Part shown: piece after piece, positions 16,901 through 24,360 of the stretch
How the letters are laid out: each line of letters starts with the position of its first letter
Numbering within the stretch: the stretch's first letter is position 1
Source: Streptomyces spororaveus
Lineage (GTDB): Bacteria; Actinomycetota; Actinomycetes; Streptomycetales; Streptomycetaceae
DNA: 64,000 nt
Direction: 5' to 3'
Assembly: GCF_016755875.1 (NCBI RefSeq)
Contig: NZ_BNED01000005.1
Coordinates: 4,292,001-4,356,000, forward strand
The notes under the pieces: generated by a model
The model's database searches: none
Seen by the model: only the letters and a program-made list of their open reading frames with translations
Told to the model about the DNA's origin: nothing
Program-made: the position numbers and the translations under genes

Positions 16901-18558
16901 GCGGTGGTGAGCCGCACGCGGTAGCCGCCGCTGTGGCTGATGCCCGTCGGAGCGCCGTCCGCGTCGTACTCGTAGGCGATCCAGCCCCCGTTGCGGTCGT
17001 CCAGCTGGAGCAGGGCGCCCTCGGCGGTGAAGTGCCAGACGCGGCCCGATTCCGGGTCGGCCACCGTGTACCCGCCGTCCGGTGTGGCGGACAGGGGCCA
17101 TCGCCGGCCGTGCGTGGGCAGCACCGGCAGACCCGGTGCCGGGTGCGGATAGGCGAGGACACTGCCGTCCTCGCCCAGGAGGAGGACACCGGCGGCGTCG
17201 ATCTCCAGGCGCTGGTCGACGGTGCTCGCCCAGCTCGGACCGAACCAGCGGCCCGCCCGGTACGAGGACTCGAAGGAGCGGGTGAAGACCAGCGGCAGCG
17301 ATCCCGGCAGGACGAGGTCGGTCTGCGGCAGAACCATCCGCCCGGTCGCCACGTCGACCGGGTCGTCGACGCACGTCTTGTCGGCCGGGGTGCGCGACGG
17401 GCTGTCGGGGCCGTCGCTCTCGAGGTGGGTGCGACCCGGTCCCTTGAGGTCGTCGGCGTGCTTGGCGATGGACGCCGTCTTCTTCAGGGCGCCGAGGCCC
17501 TTGGAGCCGATGAGTTCGGGGAGCATCTTGCCGATGCCCTCGCTGGGGTCCTTCATGAACTCGTCGAGCATCTGCTTGCCCGCGCCCATGGGGTCGTTGA
17601 CCGCCACGGCCAGGCCGGCGACCGTCGAGTTGAGGCTGGTCATGTACTCGGCGGGGTGGGTCAGGTTGTACGGGTCCATCGGGTTGACCGAGCGGACGAA
17701 GTTGACGAGACCCGCCGTGCCCTTGACCACGCCGCCCGCGAGGTGGGTCTGCGCGAGGTCCAGGTAGTCCATCCCGTCCTTGAGCTGCTCGGCGTACGAG
17801 GGCTTGGGCGGGGCGGCGTCGCGGGCCGCGCGGACCGCCGTACGGGCCGTCTCGGCCACTTCGTTGCGCTGGGTACGCGCCTCGTCGAGCTTGTCCTGGG
17901 CGGCCTTCACGAGGGGCTCGCCGGGATCGGTGAAGTCGTCGGCCGGCCGCGGCGGCAGCGTTTCCTTCTCCGCCTTCACCGCGGCCTTGTAGTCGGTGAT
18001 CGACTTGTTGTAGGCGGTGCGCGCGTCCTGCGAGACCTTCCTGGCCTTGTTGTAGTCCTCCAGGGCCTCCTTGGCCTGGCGCTGCGCCCATTCGACGGTG
18101 TCCGCGAAGCGGTTCATCGCGTCGGCGGCCTTGCCGAAGGCCTCGGCCGCCTTGAACCAGCGCGGCGGTTCCTTGGCTATCGCCTCCCGGAACGCGTTGG
18201 CCGACGCGCCCTTCAGTCCGTCGCCCTCCAGTCCCTTCAGACCGTTGCCGACCATGGTGAAGGAGGCCTTGAAGTCGTCCAGGTGCGAGACCTGGGCGCG
18301 GATCTTCGACACGCTGCCGTAGACCAGCTTGTTCGGGTCCTCGGTCTGTCCGAGCTCCAGCTCCGAGACGTCCGCGCCGAGCTGGTTGGCGGCCGAGCGG
18401 CTCTTGTCGCGGACCCAGTCACCGGCCTTGTCGAGCCCGACCTCCTCCGCCACGTCGGCGACCTTGTCGCCGGTCCACTCGATCGCGTCGCCGACGTCCT
18501 CGGCCCGGTCCTCGACCCAGTCCTCCGCCGAGTCCGGTACGAAGTCCCTCCAGCCCAT
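13933..18558 (-). CDS. Rhs/YD-repeat polymorphic toxin with variable C-terminal tip
   Basis: A 1541-residue effector. Residues 1-330 form a helical, coiled-coil N-terminal region (AEDVGDAIEWTGDKVADVAEEVG, long K/E-rich helices) of the actinobacterial WXG-like type. Around residue 390 a DUF6531 domain begins (CVDDPVDVATGRMVLPQTDLVLPG). Then come about 25 YD repeats (YDAAGRLT-type) forming the Rhs cocoon, ending at the core motif RYLSQDPLGLAPAPNPAAYVPNP. The last 133 residues, from CTVTVYRK, are the exchangeable toxin tip; they match no family I can name with confidence. The start overlaps the partner gene (TGATG). The likely immunity gene follows by 13 bp. The tip DNA looks less GC-rich than the core, as expected for module exchange. 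It probably acts in contact-dependent competition through ESX-like or other export. Confidence 0.92.
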   Translation of the reverse strand: MGWRDFVPDSAEDWVEDRAEDVGDAIEWTGDKVADVAEEVGLDKAGDWVRDKSRSAANQLGADVSELELGQTEDPNKLVYGSVSKIRAQVSHLDDFKASFTMVGNGLKGLEGDGLKGASANAFREAIAKEPPRWFKAAEAFGKAADAMNRFADTVEWAQRQAKEALEDYNKARKVSQDARTAYNKSITDYKAAVKAEKETLPPRPADDFTDPGEPLVKAAQDKLDEARTQRNEVAETARTAVRAARDAAPPKPSYAEQLKDGMDYLDLAQTHLAGGVVKGTAGLVNFVRSVNPMDPYNLTHPAEYMTSLNSTVAGLAVAVNDPMGAGKQMLDEFMKDPSEGIGKMLPELIGSKGLGALKKTASIAKHADDLKGPGRTHLESDGPDSPSRTPADKTCVDDPVDVATGRMVLPQTDLVLPGSLPLVFTRSFESSYRAGRWFGPSWASTVDQRLEIDAAGVLLLGEDGSVLAYPHPAPGLPVLPTHGRRWPLSATPDGGYTVADPESGRVWHFTAEGALLQLDDRNGGWIAYEYDADGAPTGISHSGGYRVRLTTADGRITSLSLADGTKVLDYRYTEGNLTEVVNSSGLPLRFGYDDRARIVSWTDSNGRHFDYAYDERDRCVAQSGTNGHVDSRFTYEDGVTTVTGALGHQRRYLVDEKARIVAETDANGSTTRFVRDSFNRLLTRTDPLGLTTRIAYDDNGLVTSVERTDGRRTAIEYNGLGLPERITRPDGTSVRRTYDERGNPVAVRDASGATSRFTYDDRGHLASVTNALGETTSFRCNAAGLVVESADPLGAVTRYTYDSFGRAATVTDPLGAVTRLTWSVEGRLLRRVEPDGSEQSWVYDGEGNCLSHTDAAGGRSVYEYGDFDALVARTGPDGARYSFAHDLELRLTEVTGPQGLTWTYDYDPAGRLTAETDFDGRTLGYAYDAAGRLTARTNALGETVRYEYNELGQTVRKDAAGAVTTYEYDYADQLARAVGPDVTLSRIRNREGLLHSETVDGRTLGFAYDELGRTTRRTTPTGVVGEWSYDAAGRRAGLTTSGRTLAFEHDAAGRETVRRIGGGLTLRHGFDEVGRLTEQHLTGHDGRTLQRRGYTYRPDGHLTAVDDALGGSRSFTLDAAARVTAVEAEAWSERYAYDEAGNQTSASWPATHPDADVATGPRTYTGNRLTGAGGVRYEYDAQGRVVLRRKTRLSRKPDTWHYAWDAEDRLVGVTTPDGTVWRYLYDPLGRRAAKQRLSAAGEVVEEVLFTWEGATLCEQVTRSPGLPHPVVLTWEHRGLHPLTQTERILGASSEEIDSRFFSIVTDLVGTPTELVDERGDIAWHTRSTLWGATTWNRGASTYTPLRFPGQYFDPESGLHHNVFRTYDPSTARYLSQDPLGLAPAPNPAAYVPNPHTWSDHLGLAPDECTVTVYRKQTDHPLSQRVHIDGNGNVTIEGNNHLYVNMSGDLRHTVEFRGDSGQIVAFDVPKSFVDDIRTHAVPQEQPDGLGFTKQEWKQVKQIYPEISDPTRGTDLYGLPGEVIEKMRKAIIPGSGRIVQDH

Positions 18559-19115
18559 CAGCTACCGCCCCCGCCGGCCTGGTCCAGCAGGTCCTTGATC
18601 GAGCCGATCTTCCCGCTGGAGGTCAGCTTGTCGCCCGTGTCCGACCAGGTCTGCTTCATCTCCTGCCGGCTCTTCTCGAAGGACTCCGCGCTGTAGTCCG
18701 GCTTGTAGACGTCCGCCCGCCAGATGTCGTCCCAGCTCTTCTGCTCGATCTCGTCCTCGCTCGCGTGCGGATTGCCGTACGCGGCGTTCGCCACGACCTT
18801 GAACGCACCCTGCATGTACTGCTCTTCCTCCCACACCGTGCCCGCCGCGATCCCGAGGTTCCCGGCGAGGGCACTGGCGTTCTGCACGAGACTGCGCACG
18901 CCCCACTCCCAGCGCTCGCAGAAGTCCTCGAAGTCGGTGGCCAGACCCATGTGTCCGGCTTCCATCCCCGTCATCGACAGATCGCTGAACCCGGCACCCT
19001 GCGAGGCGCCGGCCGCATCCCCCGACTCGCGCAACTCGGCGATGGCCTTGCGCAGACCGTCCTGGATGTTCTTGACGGCGGCCGGCGAGACCTCAAGGTC
19101 CCCGTCGCCCGCCAT
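18558..19115 (-). CDS. WXG-like partner protein of the Rhs toxin
   Basis: A 185-residue helical protein. The N-terminal 100 residues form two helices around a WEWG turn (FEDFCERWEWGVRSL), close to the W-x-G hairpin of ESX/WXG100 substrates. The first helix carries the SPAAVKNIQDGLRKAIAELRE pattern seen in streptomycete toxin partners. The C-terminus holds a second helical part ending in a Gly-rich tail. Both ends overlap neighbours as TGATG, so SseB-like gene, partner and Rhs toxin are translated as one unit. It probably escorts the Rhs protein to export or stabilises its N-terminus. A truncated paralogue lies at 62150-62365. Confidence 0.75.
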   Translation of the reverse strand: MAGDGDLEVSPAAVKNIQDGLRKAIAELRESGDAAGASQGAGFSDLSMTGMEAGHMGLATDFEDFCERWEWGVRSLVQNASALAGNLGIAAGTVWEEEQYMQGAFKVVANAAYGNPHASEDEIEQKSWDDIWRADVYKPDYSAESFEKSRQEMKQTWSDTGDKLTSSGKIGSIKDLLDQAGGGGS

Positions 19116-19534
19116 CAGACGGCGTCCGCGGAGTCGGGCCCGGCGTCCACGGCGCACGCGTCGGGCACGATGCCCACGACCGGCGGGAACAGCATCGAGC
19201 CGTCCTGGTCCGCCACGTTCACCGCGACACCCGTCGGGCCCTCGGCCGCGGGTACCACCGCGTCGAGGAGTCGGGCACCCAGGATGGAGAGGTACTCCCA
19301 CTCACCGGCCGCGGCACCGGCACCGGCACTTCGCATCGCCGCGAACCGCGCCAGGGCCTCCTCGTCCGTGAAGGCGTAGATCCAGCGGACGCCGCCCTGC
19401 CACCCCGACATCAGCCCGCCCTCGGGGTCCTCCGACAACGGCACGAGCAACGCGGTACGGCGAAATTCACCCAGCAAACTACCGGAGTGCCCCAATCCGC
19501 CTCGCATGGCGGCGATTTGCTCGGTAAGTCCCAT
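19115..19534 (-). CDS. SseB-like protein at the head of the Rhs-toxin operon
   Basis: A 139-residue protein with the SseB N-terminal fold pattern: an early helix, then FRRTALLVPLSE, GGVRWIYAFTDEEALARFAA and a later LLDAVVPAAEGPTGVAVNVAD strand. In Streptomyces, proteins like this precede WXG-like genes in toxin loci; they may be chaperones or regulators. The ATG at 19534 is preferred because it begins the conserved part (MGLTEQIAAMRGGLG) and has GGGGATGGGG upstream; in-frame ATGs at 19546 and 19579 are alternatives. It ends with TGATG shared with the partner gene. It is the first gene of the operon. Confidence 0.68.
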   Translation of the reverse strand: MGLTEQIAAMRGGLGHSGSLLGEFRRTALLVPLSEDPEGGLMSGWQGGVRWIYAFTDEEALARFAAMRSAGAGAAAGEWEYLSILGARLLDAVVPAAEGPTGVAVNVADQDGSMLFPPVVGIVPDACAVDAGPDSADAV

Positions 19535-19623
19535 CACGTACCCCATCCCCGAAGGGCAGTCGGCGCCCCCGATTCGCATACGTTACTTAGATACGCGCGG
19601 GAGTCCGAACGGTTCCACTCAGA

Positions 19624-19660
19624 CCGATGGCCGGTCTCCACGAGGGAGACCGGCCATCGG
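19624..19660. terminator. Hairpin after the first bkd operon
   Basis: A perfect 16-bp stem (19624-19639 with 19645-19660) closes a 5-base loop, ACGAG. It lies about 20 bp beyond the stop of the first bkd E2 gene on the minus strand. The absence of a long U-run is usual in Streptomyces. It also separates the bkd operon from the toxin operon promoter. Confidence 0.8.
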
Positions 19661-19680
19661 GTGGGGCGTCGTACGTGCCG

Positions 19681-21108
19681 CTACGACCAGGTGATCAGGC
19701 GGCGGGGGTGTTCCAGGACCGCCGCGATGTCGGCCAGGAAGCGGGAGCCGAGCTCGCCGTCGATCAGACGGTGGTCGAACGACAGCGCCAGGGTGGTGAC
19801 GTGGCGCGGCTTGACCTTGCCCTTGTGGACCCACGGCTGCAGCTTGATCGCGCCGACCGCGAGGATCGCGGACTCGCCCGGGTTCAGGATCGGCGTACCG
19901 GTGTCGACGCCGAAGACGCCGACGTTGGTGATGGTGATCGTGCCGTTCTGCATGTCCGCCGGGGAGGTCTTGCCGTCACGGGCCGTGGCGACCAGCGAGG
20001 ACAGGGACTCCGACAGCTCGCCGAGGGACTTGGCGTGCGCGTCCTTGATGTTCGGGACGATCAGCCCGCGCGGGGTGGCCGCCGCGATGCCCAGGTTGAC
20101 GTAGTGCTTGAGCACGATCTCCTGGGCCGCCTCGTCCCAGGACGCGTTGACGTCCGGGTTGCGGCGGATGGCCACCAGCACGGCCTTCGCGATGAGCAGC
20201 AGCGGGTTGATCCGCAGCCCCGCGAGGTCCGGGTCGGCCTTGAGCTCCTGGACCAGCTTCATCGTGCGCGTCACGTCGAAGGTGATGAACTCGGTGACGT
20301 GCGGCGCGGTGAAGGCCGAGCCCACCATGGCCTGCGCGGTGACCTTGCGCACGCCCTTGACCGGGATACGGGTCTCCCGCGCCGAGGCGTCGGCCACGGG
20401 GGCCGCGGCCACCGCGACGGGCGCCGCCGGGGCGGCCGGGGCGGCGGCCGGAGCCGCCGCGGGAGCGGCGGCCTGCGGGGTGATCGCCGCGGCGGCCGCC
20501 GCGTGGACGTCCTCCCGGGTCACGACCCCGCCGTCGCCGCTGGGCACCACCGAGGCCAGGTCGATGCCGAGGTCCTTGGCGAGCTTGCGCACCGGCGGCT
20601 TGGCCAGCGGCCGCTCACCGGCCGGCTGCGCCGGGACGGCGGGAAGCGGCGCCGGTGCGGCCGGAGCCGCGGGGGCGGCCACCGGGGCCGTCGTGCCGTT
20701 CTGCGCGGCCACGGCGGCCGCGGGGGCGGCCTTGCGCGGGCGGCGCTTGGTGGAGGACTCGGAGACCCCGTAGCCGACCAGGACGGGCTGGCGGGCGGCC
20801 GGGGCCGGCTCGGCGGCGGCCGGGGCCGCCTCCACGGCAGCGGCGGCGGGGGCCGGAGCCTCGGCCTCGCCGGTCTGCACCGAGATGATCACCTGGCCGA
20901 CGTCGACCGTGGTGCCCTCCTCGAAGAGGAGGGCGTGCACGACACCGTCGAACGGGATCGGCAGTTCCACGGCGGCCTTGGCCGTCTCGACCTCGCAGAC
21001 GACCTGGCCGTCGGTGACCGTGTCACCCGGCTGGACGTACCACTTGAGGATCTCGGCCTCGGTGAGGCCTTCGCCCACATCGGGCATCTTGAATTCGCGG
21101 ATGGTCAT
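19681..21108 (-). CDS. Branched-chain alpha-keto acid dehydrogenase E2 (dihydrolipoamide acyltransferase), copy 1
   Basis: A 475-residue E2 core enzyme of the branched-chain alpha-keto acid dehydrogenase complex. It carries acyl groups from E1 on a lipoyl arm and transfers them to CoA, giving isobutyryl-, isovaleryl- and 2-methylbutyryl-CoA, the primers for branched fatty acids and polyketides. Domains in order: one lipoyl domain (Lys44 in VETAKAAVEL), a long Ala/Pro linker, the peripheral-subunit-binding domain (PPVRKLAKDLGIDLASVVPSG) and the catalytic domain with FDHRLIDGELG (active-site His and Asp). The start ATG at 21108 follows the E1beta stop by 12 bp. It is the third gene of the operon. 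The lipoyl domain is single, as usual for the family. Confidence 0.93.
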   Translation of the reverse strand: MTIREFKMPDVGEGLTEAEILKWYVQPGDTVTDGQVVCEVETAKAAVELPIPFDGVVHALLFEEGTTVDVGQVIISVQTGEAEAPAPAAAAVEAAPAAAEPAPAARQPVLVGYGVSESSTKRRPRKAAPAAAVAAQNGTTAPVAAPAAPAAPAPLPAVPAQPAGERPLAKPPVRKLAKDLGIDLASVVPSGDGGVVTREDVHAAAAAAITPQAAAPAAAPAAAPAAPAAPVAVAAAPVADASARETRIPVKGVRKVTAQAMVGSAFTAPHVTEFITFDVTRTMKLVQELKADPDLAGLRINPLLLIAKAVLVAIRRNPDVNASWDEAAQEIVLKHYVNLGIAAATPRGLIVPNIKDAHAKSLGELSESLSSLVATARDGKTSPADMQNGTITITNVGVFGVDTGTPILNPGESAILAVGAIKLQPWVHKGKVKPRHVTTLALSFDHRLIDGELGSRFLADIAAVLEHPRRLITWS

Positions 21109-21120
21109 GACGCGGGTCTC

Positions 21121-22101
21121 CTAGTACGCCAGCGAGCGGTCGACGGCGTCGAGCACCCGGTCCAGGCCGGGCAGGTACTCGTCCTCCAGGCGGGCCGGCG
21201 GGTACGGGGCGTGGAAACCGCCCACGCGCAGGACCGGCGCCTCCAGGTGGTAGAAGCACCGCTCCGTGATGCGAGCGGCGACCTCCGCGCCCACGCCGAG
21301 GAAGACCGGCGCCTCGTGGACGACCACGAGCCGGCGGGTCTTCTCGACCGAGGCCTGGATCCCGTCGAAGTCGACCGGGGACATCGAGCGCAGGTCGAGG
21401 ACCTCCACCGACTTGCCCTCCTCGGCGGCCGCGGCCGCGGCCTCCAGGCAGACCTTCACCATCGGGCCGTAGGCGGCCAGGGTGACGTCCGAGCCCTCGC
21501 GGCTCACGCGCGCCTTGTGCAGCTCACCGGGGATGGCGTCGAAGTCGACCTCGCCCTTGTCCCAGTAGCGGCGCTTCGGCTCGAAGAAGATCACCGGGTC
21601 GTCGCTGAGGATCGCCTGCTGGAGCATCCAGTAGGCGTCGCTCGCGTTCGAGGGGGAGACCACCTTGAGGCCCGGCACGTGCGCGAAGAGCGCCTCGGGG
21701 GACTCGCTGTGGTGCTCGACCGCGCCGATGCCGCCCGCGTACGGGATGCGCACGACGACGGGCATCTTGACCTTGCCCAGGGCGCGCGCGTGCATCTTCG
21801 CGAGCTGCGTGACGATCTGGTCGTACGCGGGGAAGACGAACCCGTCGAACTGGATCTCCACGACCGGCCGGTACCCGCGCAGGGCCAGGCCGATCGCGGT
21901 GCCGACGATGCCCGACTCGGCGAGCGGGGTGTCGATGACCCGCTCCTCGCCGAAGTCCTTCTGCAGGCCGTCGGTGATCCGGAAGACACCGCCCAGCTTG
22001 CCGACGTCCTCGCCCATGATCAGGACCTTGGGGTCCTGCTCCAGGGCCTTGCGCAGCGACTCGTTGAGCGCCTTGGCGATAGACATCTTCTCGACAGCCA
22101 T
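21121..22101 (-). CDS. Branched-chain alpha-keto acid dehydrogenase E1 beta, copy 1
   Basis: A 326-residue transketolase-fold E1 beta subunit, which pairs with E1 alpha to decarboxylate branched 2-oxo acids with thiamine diphosphate. Conserved E1beta blocks are visible: MGEDVGKLGGVFRITDGL, DTPLAESGIVGTAIGLAL (with the TPP-contacting Glu), RIPYAGGIGAVEHHSESPEALF and the C-terminal VLRVGGFHAPYPPARLEDEYLP. Full length for the family. The start overlaps the E1alpha stop as TGATG, giving fixed stoichiometry. It is about half the catalytic E1 heterotetramer of this operon. Confidence 0.94.
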   Translation of the reverse strand: MAVEKMSIAKALNESLRKALEQDPKVLIMGEDVGKLGGVFRITDGLQKDFGEERVIDTPLAESGIVGTAIGLALRGYRPVVEIQFDGFVFPAYDQIVTQLAKMHARALGKVKMPVVVRIPYAGGIGAVEHHSESPEALFAHVPGLKVVSPSNASDAYWMLQQAILSDDPVIFFEPKRRYWDKGEVDFDAIPGELHKARVSREGSDVTLAAYGPMVKVCLEAAAAAAEEGKSVEVLDLRSMSPVDFDGIQASVEKTRRLVVVHEAPVFLGVGAEVAARITERCFYHLEAPVLRVGGFHAPYPPARLEDEYLPGLDRVLDAVDRSLAY

Positions 22102-23303
22102 CAGTGACCCTCCTCGAAGGACGCGAGGTAGGCGGCGAACTGGGCGCGCTCCTCGTCGACGAGCGCGTGCCCGTCCGCGTAGACGTTCTCGAAGATCGCC
22201 ATGGTGTCCGGGTCGGGCATGGCGCGCACGGCCTCGCGCACGCGCTTGCCCATCGCCTCGCTCTCCGCCTCCAGCTCCGTGAAGAACGCCTCGTCGGCGC
22301 CTCCGGTGGCCAGCAGGTGGGCCTTCAGGCGCAGGATCGGGTCCTTGGCCTCCCAGGCCGCCGTCTCCTCGTCCCGCCGGTACTTCGTCGGGTCGTCGGA
22401 GGTGGTGTGCGCGCCCATGCGGTACGTGAACGCCTCGACCAGGGTCGGGCCCTCACCGCGGCGGGCCCGGTCCAGGGCCCAGCGGGTCACGGCCAGGCAG
22501 GCCAGCACGTCGTTGCCGTCGACGCGGACGCCCGGGAAGCCGAAGCCCTGCGCGCGCTGGTAGAGCGGCACGCGCATCTGGCGCTCGGTCGGCTCGGAGA
22601 TCGCCCACTGGTTGTTCTGGCAGAAGAACACCACGGGGGAGTTGTAGACGGCGGAGAAGGTGAACGCCTCCGCGACGTCGCCCTGGCTGGACGCGCCGTC
22701 GCCGAAGTAGGCGATGACCGCGGAGTCCGCGCCGTCCTTGGCCACACCCATCGCGTAACCGGTCGCGTGCAGCGTCTGCGAGCCGATCACGATCGTGTAG
22801 AGGTGGAAGTTGTTGGTGTTCGGGTCCCAGCCGCCGTGGTTCACACCGCGGAACATGCCGAGCAGGTTGGTCGGGTCGACCCCGCGGCACCAGGCCACGC
22901 CGTGCTCGCGGTACGTCGGGAAGACGTAGTCGTCGTCGTTCAGCGCCCGGCCGGAGCCGATCTGCGCGGCCTCCTGCCCGAGGAGCGAGGCCCACAGGCC
23001 CAGCTCGCCCTGACGCTGCAGGGCGGTCGCCTCACCGTCGAAGCGGCGGGTCATGACCATGTCGCGGTACAGCCCGCGCAGGTCCTCGGTGGTGATGTCG
23101 GCGACGAAGGGGGCGAACTCGGCGTTCTCCGCGTTGTCGACGCGGTCCCCTTCGGGCGTCAGCAGCTGTACGAGCTGAGGTACGACATCCTGCGTCTGCG
23201 CGGTGGCAGCGGCGGGCTTGGCGGCGGCGTTCGCCGCGCCTGCCGCCCGCTTGGTGCCGCTGCTGCGTCGCGGCTTGCGCGCGGCAGTGCTCTCCACGGT
23301 CAC
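22101..23303 (-). CDS. Branched-chain alpha-keto acid dehydrogenase E1 alpha, copy 1
   Basis: A 400-residue E1 alpha subunit. The TPP motif runs from YFGDGASSQGDVAEA to FCQNNQWAIS. The phosphorylation-loop region YRMGAHTTSDDPTKYR is conserved, and the N-terminal fold block is GLWASLLGQEAAQIGSG. The first 45 residues are Ala/Lys-rich and not part of the fold, as in other streptomycete copies. The GTG at 23303 has GAGGAG six bases upstream. It heads the operon; the promoter should lie in 23304-23450. A paralogous operon lies at 38101-41587. Streptomycetes usually keep two bkd sets, and at least one supplies polyketide starter units. Confidence 0.94.
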   Translation of the reverse strand: MTVESTAARKPRRSSGTKRAAGAANAAAKPAAATAQTQDVVPQLVQLLTPEGDRVDNAENAEFAPFVADITTEDLRGLYRDMVMTRRFDGEATALQRQGELGLWASLLGQEAAQIGSGRALNDDDYVFPTYREHGVAWCRGVDPTNLLGMFRGVNHGGWDPNTNNFHLYTIVIGSQTLHATGYAMGVAKDGADSAVIAYFGDGASSQGDVAEAFTFSAVYNSPVVFFCQNNQWAISEPTERQMRVPLYQRAQGFGFPGVRVDGNDVLACLAVTRWALDRARRGEGPTLVEAFTYRMGAHTTSDDPTKYRRDEETAAWEAKDPILRLKAHLLATGGADEAFFTELEAESEAMGKRVREAVRAMPDPDTMAIFENVYADGHALVDEERAQFAAYLASFEEGH

Positions 23304-23612
23304 GTGTGCTCCTCCGTCGGTCCGGCACCCGGGTTCTCCGGGGTCCAGTGCGGCTCACCTGTATCCGTAACGAGCGCACGGGGTGGGTGCGCGTCGCGTA
23401 CGGGGATTCAGGCGTGACAGGTGCCCCGGCGAGTGCCCTGCGCAATGCACGTTACCCAGTGCGCCGCATAACTGCGAAACCCCGTTTGACCTGCGTTTTT
23501 GCTTGGATTTCCTAGTAAAAACACAGCGGCGGGAACAATCACTGGTCACAGCCTTGCAGGGGCCGGGAACAACGGCACGTTATCCCGGGTAACTCCGGCA
23601 GGGAAGGGGTGA
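23304..23612. other. Divergent promoter region between bkd operon 1 and the response regulator
   Basis: A 309-bp non-coding stretch, notably AT-richer from about 23450 to 23560 than anything nearby. TTGACC near 23489 is followed about 19 bases on by CTAGTA, a possible sigma-70-like promoter for the rightward response regulator. No palindromic operator of note was found, and none of the ACCGA-N4-TCGGT sites seen at the second bkd operon. Confidence 0.45.
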
Positions 23613-24290
23613 GTGTGTGAAACTGACTTCGTGCGCGAAGACGGAAAAATCAAGGTATTCCTCCTGGACGACCACGAAGTGGTACGTCGGGGCGTCCACG
23701 AGCTCTTGTCGGTCGAAGAGGACATCGAGATCGTCGGCGAGGCGGGTACCGCGGCCGACGCCCTCGTGCGCATCCCCGCCACCCGTCCGGACGTGGCCAT
23801 CCTGGACGTGCGGCTGCCGGACGGCAGCGGGGTGGAGGTCTGCCGCGAGGTGCGCTCGCAGGACGAGGACGTCCGGTGCCTGATGCTGACCTCCTTCGCC
23901 GACGACGAGGCGCTGTTCGACGCGATCATGGCCGGGGCCTCCGGTTACGTGCTCAAGGCGATCCGCGGCAATGAGCTGCTGAGCGCCGTACGCGATGTCG
24001 CCGCCGGCAAGTCCCTGCTCGACCAGGTCGCCACCGCCCGCGTACTGGAGCGGCTGCGCGACGGCGGCAGGAACGGGGGCGACGACCGCCTCGCCAACCT
24101 CACCGAGCAGGAGCGGAAGATCCTCGACCTGATCGGCGAGGGCCTGACCAACCGCGTGATCGGCGAGCGGCTGCACCTGGCCGAGAAAACGATCAAGAAC
24201 TACGTCTCCAGCCTGCTCTCCAAGCTGGGCATGGAGCGCCGCTCCCAGGCCGCCGCCTACGTGGCCCGCCTGCAGGCCGAACGGCGCTGA
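23613..24290 (+). CDS. Orphan NarL/LuxR-family response regulator
   Basis: A 225-residue response regulator. The receiver domain (residues 13-130) has DD for Mg2+ in VFLLDDHEVVRRG, the phospho-acceptor in DVAILDVRLPDGSG, and the conserved Lys in GYVLKAIRG. The LuxR-type HTH covers residues 155-215 (LTEQERKILDLIGEGLTNRVIGERLHLAEKTIKNYVSSLLSKLG), like DevR/DosR. No sensor kinase is adjacent, so its partner must be elsewhere. The GTG at 23613 follows GGGAAGGGG; an internal GTG at 23631 starts nearer the domain but lacks a well placed site. A shared hairpin terminator follows. Next are two Ser/Thr kinases, so cross-talk by phosphorylation is possible. Confidence 0.88.
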   Translation: MCETDFVREDGKIKVFLLDDHEVVRRGVHELLSVEEDIEIVGEAGTAADALVRIPATRPDVAILDVRLPDGSGVEVCREVRSQDEDVRCLMLTSFADDEALFDAIMAGASGYVLKAIRGNELLSAVRDVAAGKSLLDQVATARVLERLRDGGRNGGDDRLANLTEQERKILDLIGEGLTNRVIGERLHLAEKTIKNYVSSLLSKLGMERRSQAAAYVARLQAERR

Positions 24291-24310
24291 CCCGCGCTCC
24301 CGCGGATGCG

Positions 24311-24350
24311 CGGACGGGCCCGGCGGAACTGATTCCGCCGGGCCCGTCCG
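24311..24350. terminator. Bidirectional hairpin between response regulator and kinase
   Basis: A perfect 18-bp stem (24311-24328 with 24333-24350) closes the 4-base loop CTGA. It lies between two convergent genes, 20 bp after the response-regulator stop and 10 bp after the kinase stop, so it should end both transcripts. Confidence 0.88.
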
Positions 24351-24360
24351 CGTGTCCGTG

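Noticed and set aside
13936..18696. A nearly 1600-codon open frame on the plus strand opposite the Rhs gene
   Set aside because: It is a GC-bias shadow: repetitive Val/Arg/Gly/Asp composition, no domains, and the minus strand has clear Rhs repeats and gene overlaps.
19627..22107. A long plus-strand open frame opposite the bkd E2 and E1beta genes
   Set aside because: Shadow of genes with complete lipoyl, HxxxDG and TPP motifs on the minus strand.
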